A DNA stretch of 6,783 bases. Source: Gemmatimonadota bacterium (lineage in GTDB: Bacteria > Gemmatimonadota > Gemmatimonadetes > Gemmatimonadales > Gemmatimonadaceae). The notes beneath the pieces are model-generated. The model searched no databases. It was not told the DNA's origin and was given only the letters and a program-made list of their open reading frames with translations. A program made the translations under genes and the position numbers. The stretch's first letter is position 1; each line of letters opens with the position of its first letter. The stretch is taken from contig JAOUHR010000105.1 of assembly GCA_029884515.1 (NCBI GenBank), positions 1-6,783 on the forward strand. The letters are read 5' to 3'. This document shows, piece after piece, positions 5,695 to 6,783 of the stretch.

Positions 5695-6783
5695 TCAGGG
5701 CCCGTCGGCCACCGCGCGCGCCACCTCGTCGAACAGCGGCAGGTCCTCGGCGAACCCGTTCGGGCGCGCGGGGAGGAGCATCGCGGCGATCACCTCGTCC
5801 ATCGTCGCCACGCACCGGAAGGTGACCGCCGCGCGCACCTCGGCCGGGATGTCCCGGAGGTCCTTCTCGTTGGCGGCGGGCATCACGATCGACCGGAGCC
5901 CTGCGCGGTACGCGGCGAGCACCTTCTCCTTCACGCCGCCGATCTCGAGCACCATCCCGCGCAGGGTCACCTCGCCGGTCACCGCGACGTCGCGCCGCAC
6001 GGGACGGCGGCTCATCACGCTGGCGATCGCGAGGGTCACCGCGACGCCGGCGCTCGGCCCGTCCTTCGGCACGGAGCCGGCGGGGAAGTGCACGTGCAGG
6101 TCGCTCGACTTCATCTCCGGGTCGGCCACGCGGAGCACCCGCGCGCGCGAGCGCACGTACGACGATGCGGCGTCCACCGACTCGCGCATCACGTCCCCGA
6201 GCTGGCCGGTGACCGTGAGCTTGCCGGTGCCCGGCATCAGCAGCGCCTCGATGGTCATCAGCTCACCGCCGTTGGTGGTCCACGCGAGCCCCGTCACCGT
6301 GCCGATCTCCGGCTCCTGCTCGGCGGCCTCCGGCGCGAAGCGCGGGGGCCCGAGCGTGGCCTCGATGCGTGCGGCGTCCACGATCCAGGCGCCCGTCTCG
6401 CCCTCCGCCTTCCGCTTGGCGCGCTTGCGCATGAGCGAGGCGATCTGCCGCTCGAAGGTGCGGAGCCCCGCCTCGCGCGCGTAGCGGTTGGCGATCAGCG
6501 AGAGCGCCTCGTCGGTGAACTGGAGGTCGTGGTCGCTGATGCCGTGGTCGTCGAAGAGGCGCGGCAGGAGGTAGCGCCAGGCGATCTCCACCTTCTCCTC
6601 GGCCGTGTAGCCGGCGATGCGGATCACCTCGAGCCGGTCGCGCAGCGCATGCGGGATGTCGAAGAGGTTGTTCGCGGTGCAGATGAAGAGCACCGAGGAG
6701 AGGTCGAACGGCAGGTTGAGGTAGTGGTCGGTGAAGGTCGCGTTCTGTGCGGGGTCGAGCACCTCGAGCATCGCCGCGGTCGG
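5695..6783 (-). CDS. lon: ATP-dependent protease Lon, C-terminal part
   Basis: This is the C-terminal 362 residues of Lon (La), a cytoplasmic ATP-dependent serine protease that degrades misfolded and selected regulatory proteins. The gene starts beyond the right edge, so the N-terminal substrate-binding domain, Walker A and Walker B are not visible. Numbering from the window edge, the AAA+ part shows MLEVLDPAQN (5-14), sensor-1 Asn in TANN (38), an Arg-finger candidate in RDRLEVI (50), and the sensor-2 motif REAGLRTFER. The proteolytic domain follows a linker rich in Glu and Pro. It has the Ser-Lys dyad: Ser in PKDGPSAG (S244, codon 6052-6054) and the second Lys of GGVKEK (K287, codon 5923-5925). 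Their spacing of 43 residues equals that of S679 and K722 in E. coli Lon. The protein looks intact and active. The ATG at 6771 lies inside the AAA+ domain and is not the real start. The SET gene begins one base after the stop. Confidence 0.96.
   Translation of the reverse strand, partial: PTAAMLEVLDPAQNATFTDHYLNLPFDLSSVLFICTANNLFDIPHALRDRLEVIRIAGYTAEEKVEIAWRYLLPRLFDDHGISDHDLQFTDEALSLIANRYAREAGLRTFERQIASLMRKRAKRKAEGETGAWIVDAARIEATLGPPRFAPEAAEQEPEIGTVTGLAWTTNGGELMTIEALLMPGTGKLTVTGQLGDVMRESVDAASSYVRSRARVLRVADPEMKSSDLHVHFPAGSVPKDGPSAGVAVTLAIASVMSRRPVRRDVAVTGEVTLRGMVLEIGGVKEKVLAAYRAGLRSIVMPAANEKDLRDIPAEVRAAVTFRCVATMDEVIAAMLLPARPNGFAEDLPLFDEVARAVADGP

Noticed and set aside
5822..6484. + strand open frame opposite lon
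   Set aside because: Ser/Thr/Arg-rich antisense shadow. The - strand encodes the well-conserved Lon AAA+ and protease domains.

Overview
The window is high-GC bacterial DNA packed with genes. Seven protein genes fill almost all of it. Four lie on the + strand from the left edge (1-4011). Three lie on the - strand from the right edge (4057-6783). The two groups converge on a 45-base gap. No rRNA, tRNA, CRISPR array, insertion sequence, phage gene or clear promoter was seen; both transcription units begin outside the window. Gene content, lipoprotein and exported-protease density and codon use fit Gemmatimonadota or a similar high-GC soil or sediment phylum. That placement is inference, since no taxonomic marker gene is present.

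The + strand group, in order, is: the C-terminal part of a type IV prepilin peptidase (GxGD aspartyl protease), an exported HExxH zinc-metallopeptidase lipoprotein, an exported trypsin-like serine protease without a visible PDZ domain, and a membrane protein with a cytoplasmic FHA domain followed by five predicted membrane helices. Each junction is a 4-base stop/start overlap (ATGA, GTGA, ATGA), so co-transcription and translational coupling are likely. The set looks like an envelope module: three peptidases of different catalytic classes plus a membrane protein with an FHA-like sensor domain.

The - strand group, in order of transcription, is: the C-terminal part of the ATP-dependent protease Lon (it runs off the right edge), a small SET-domain protein lysine methyltransferase with a complete eukaryote-like SET and post-SET core, and a DUF445 membrane protein. 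The SET gene starts one base after the lon stop and overlaps the DUF445 start by 4 bases.

The most interesting points are the lon-SET-DUF445 arrangement, which suggests a possible link between protein lysine methylation and ATP-dependent proteolysis; the FHA domain whose usual phosphate-contacting Ser is Asp; the uncharacterised four-cysteine C-terminal half of the serine protease; and short internal repeats in the DUF445 protein and the FHA protein tail.
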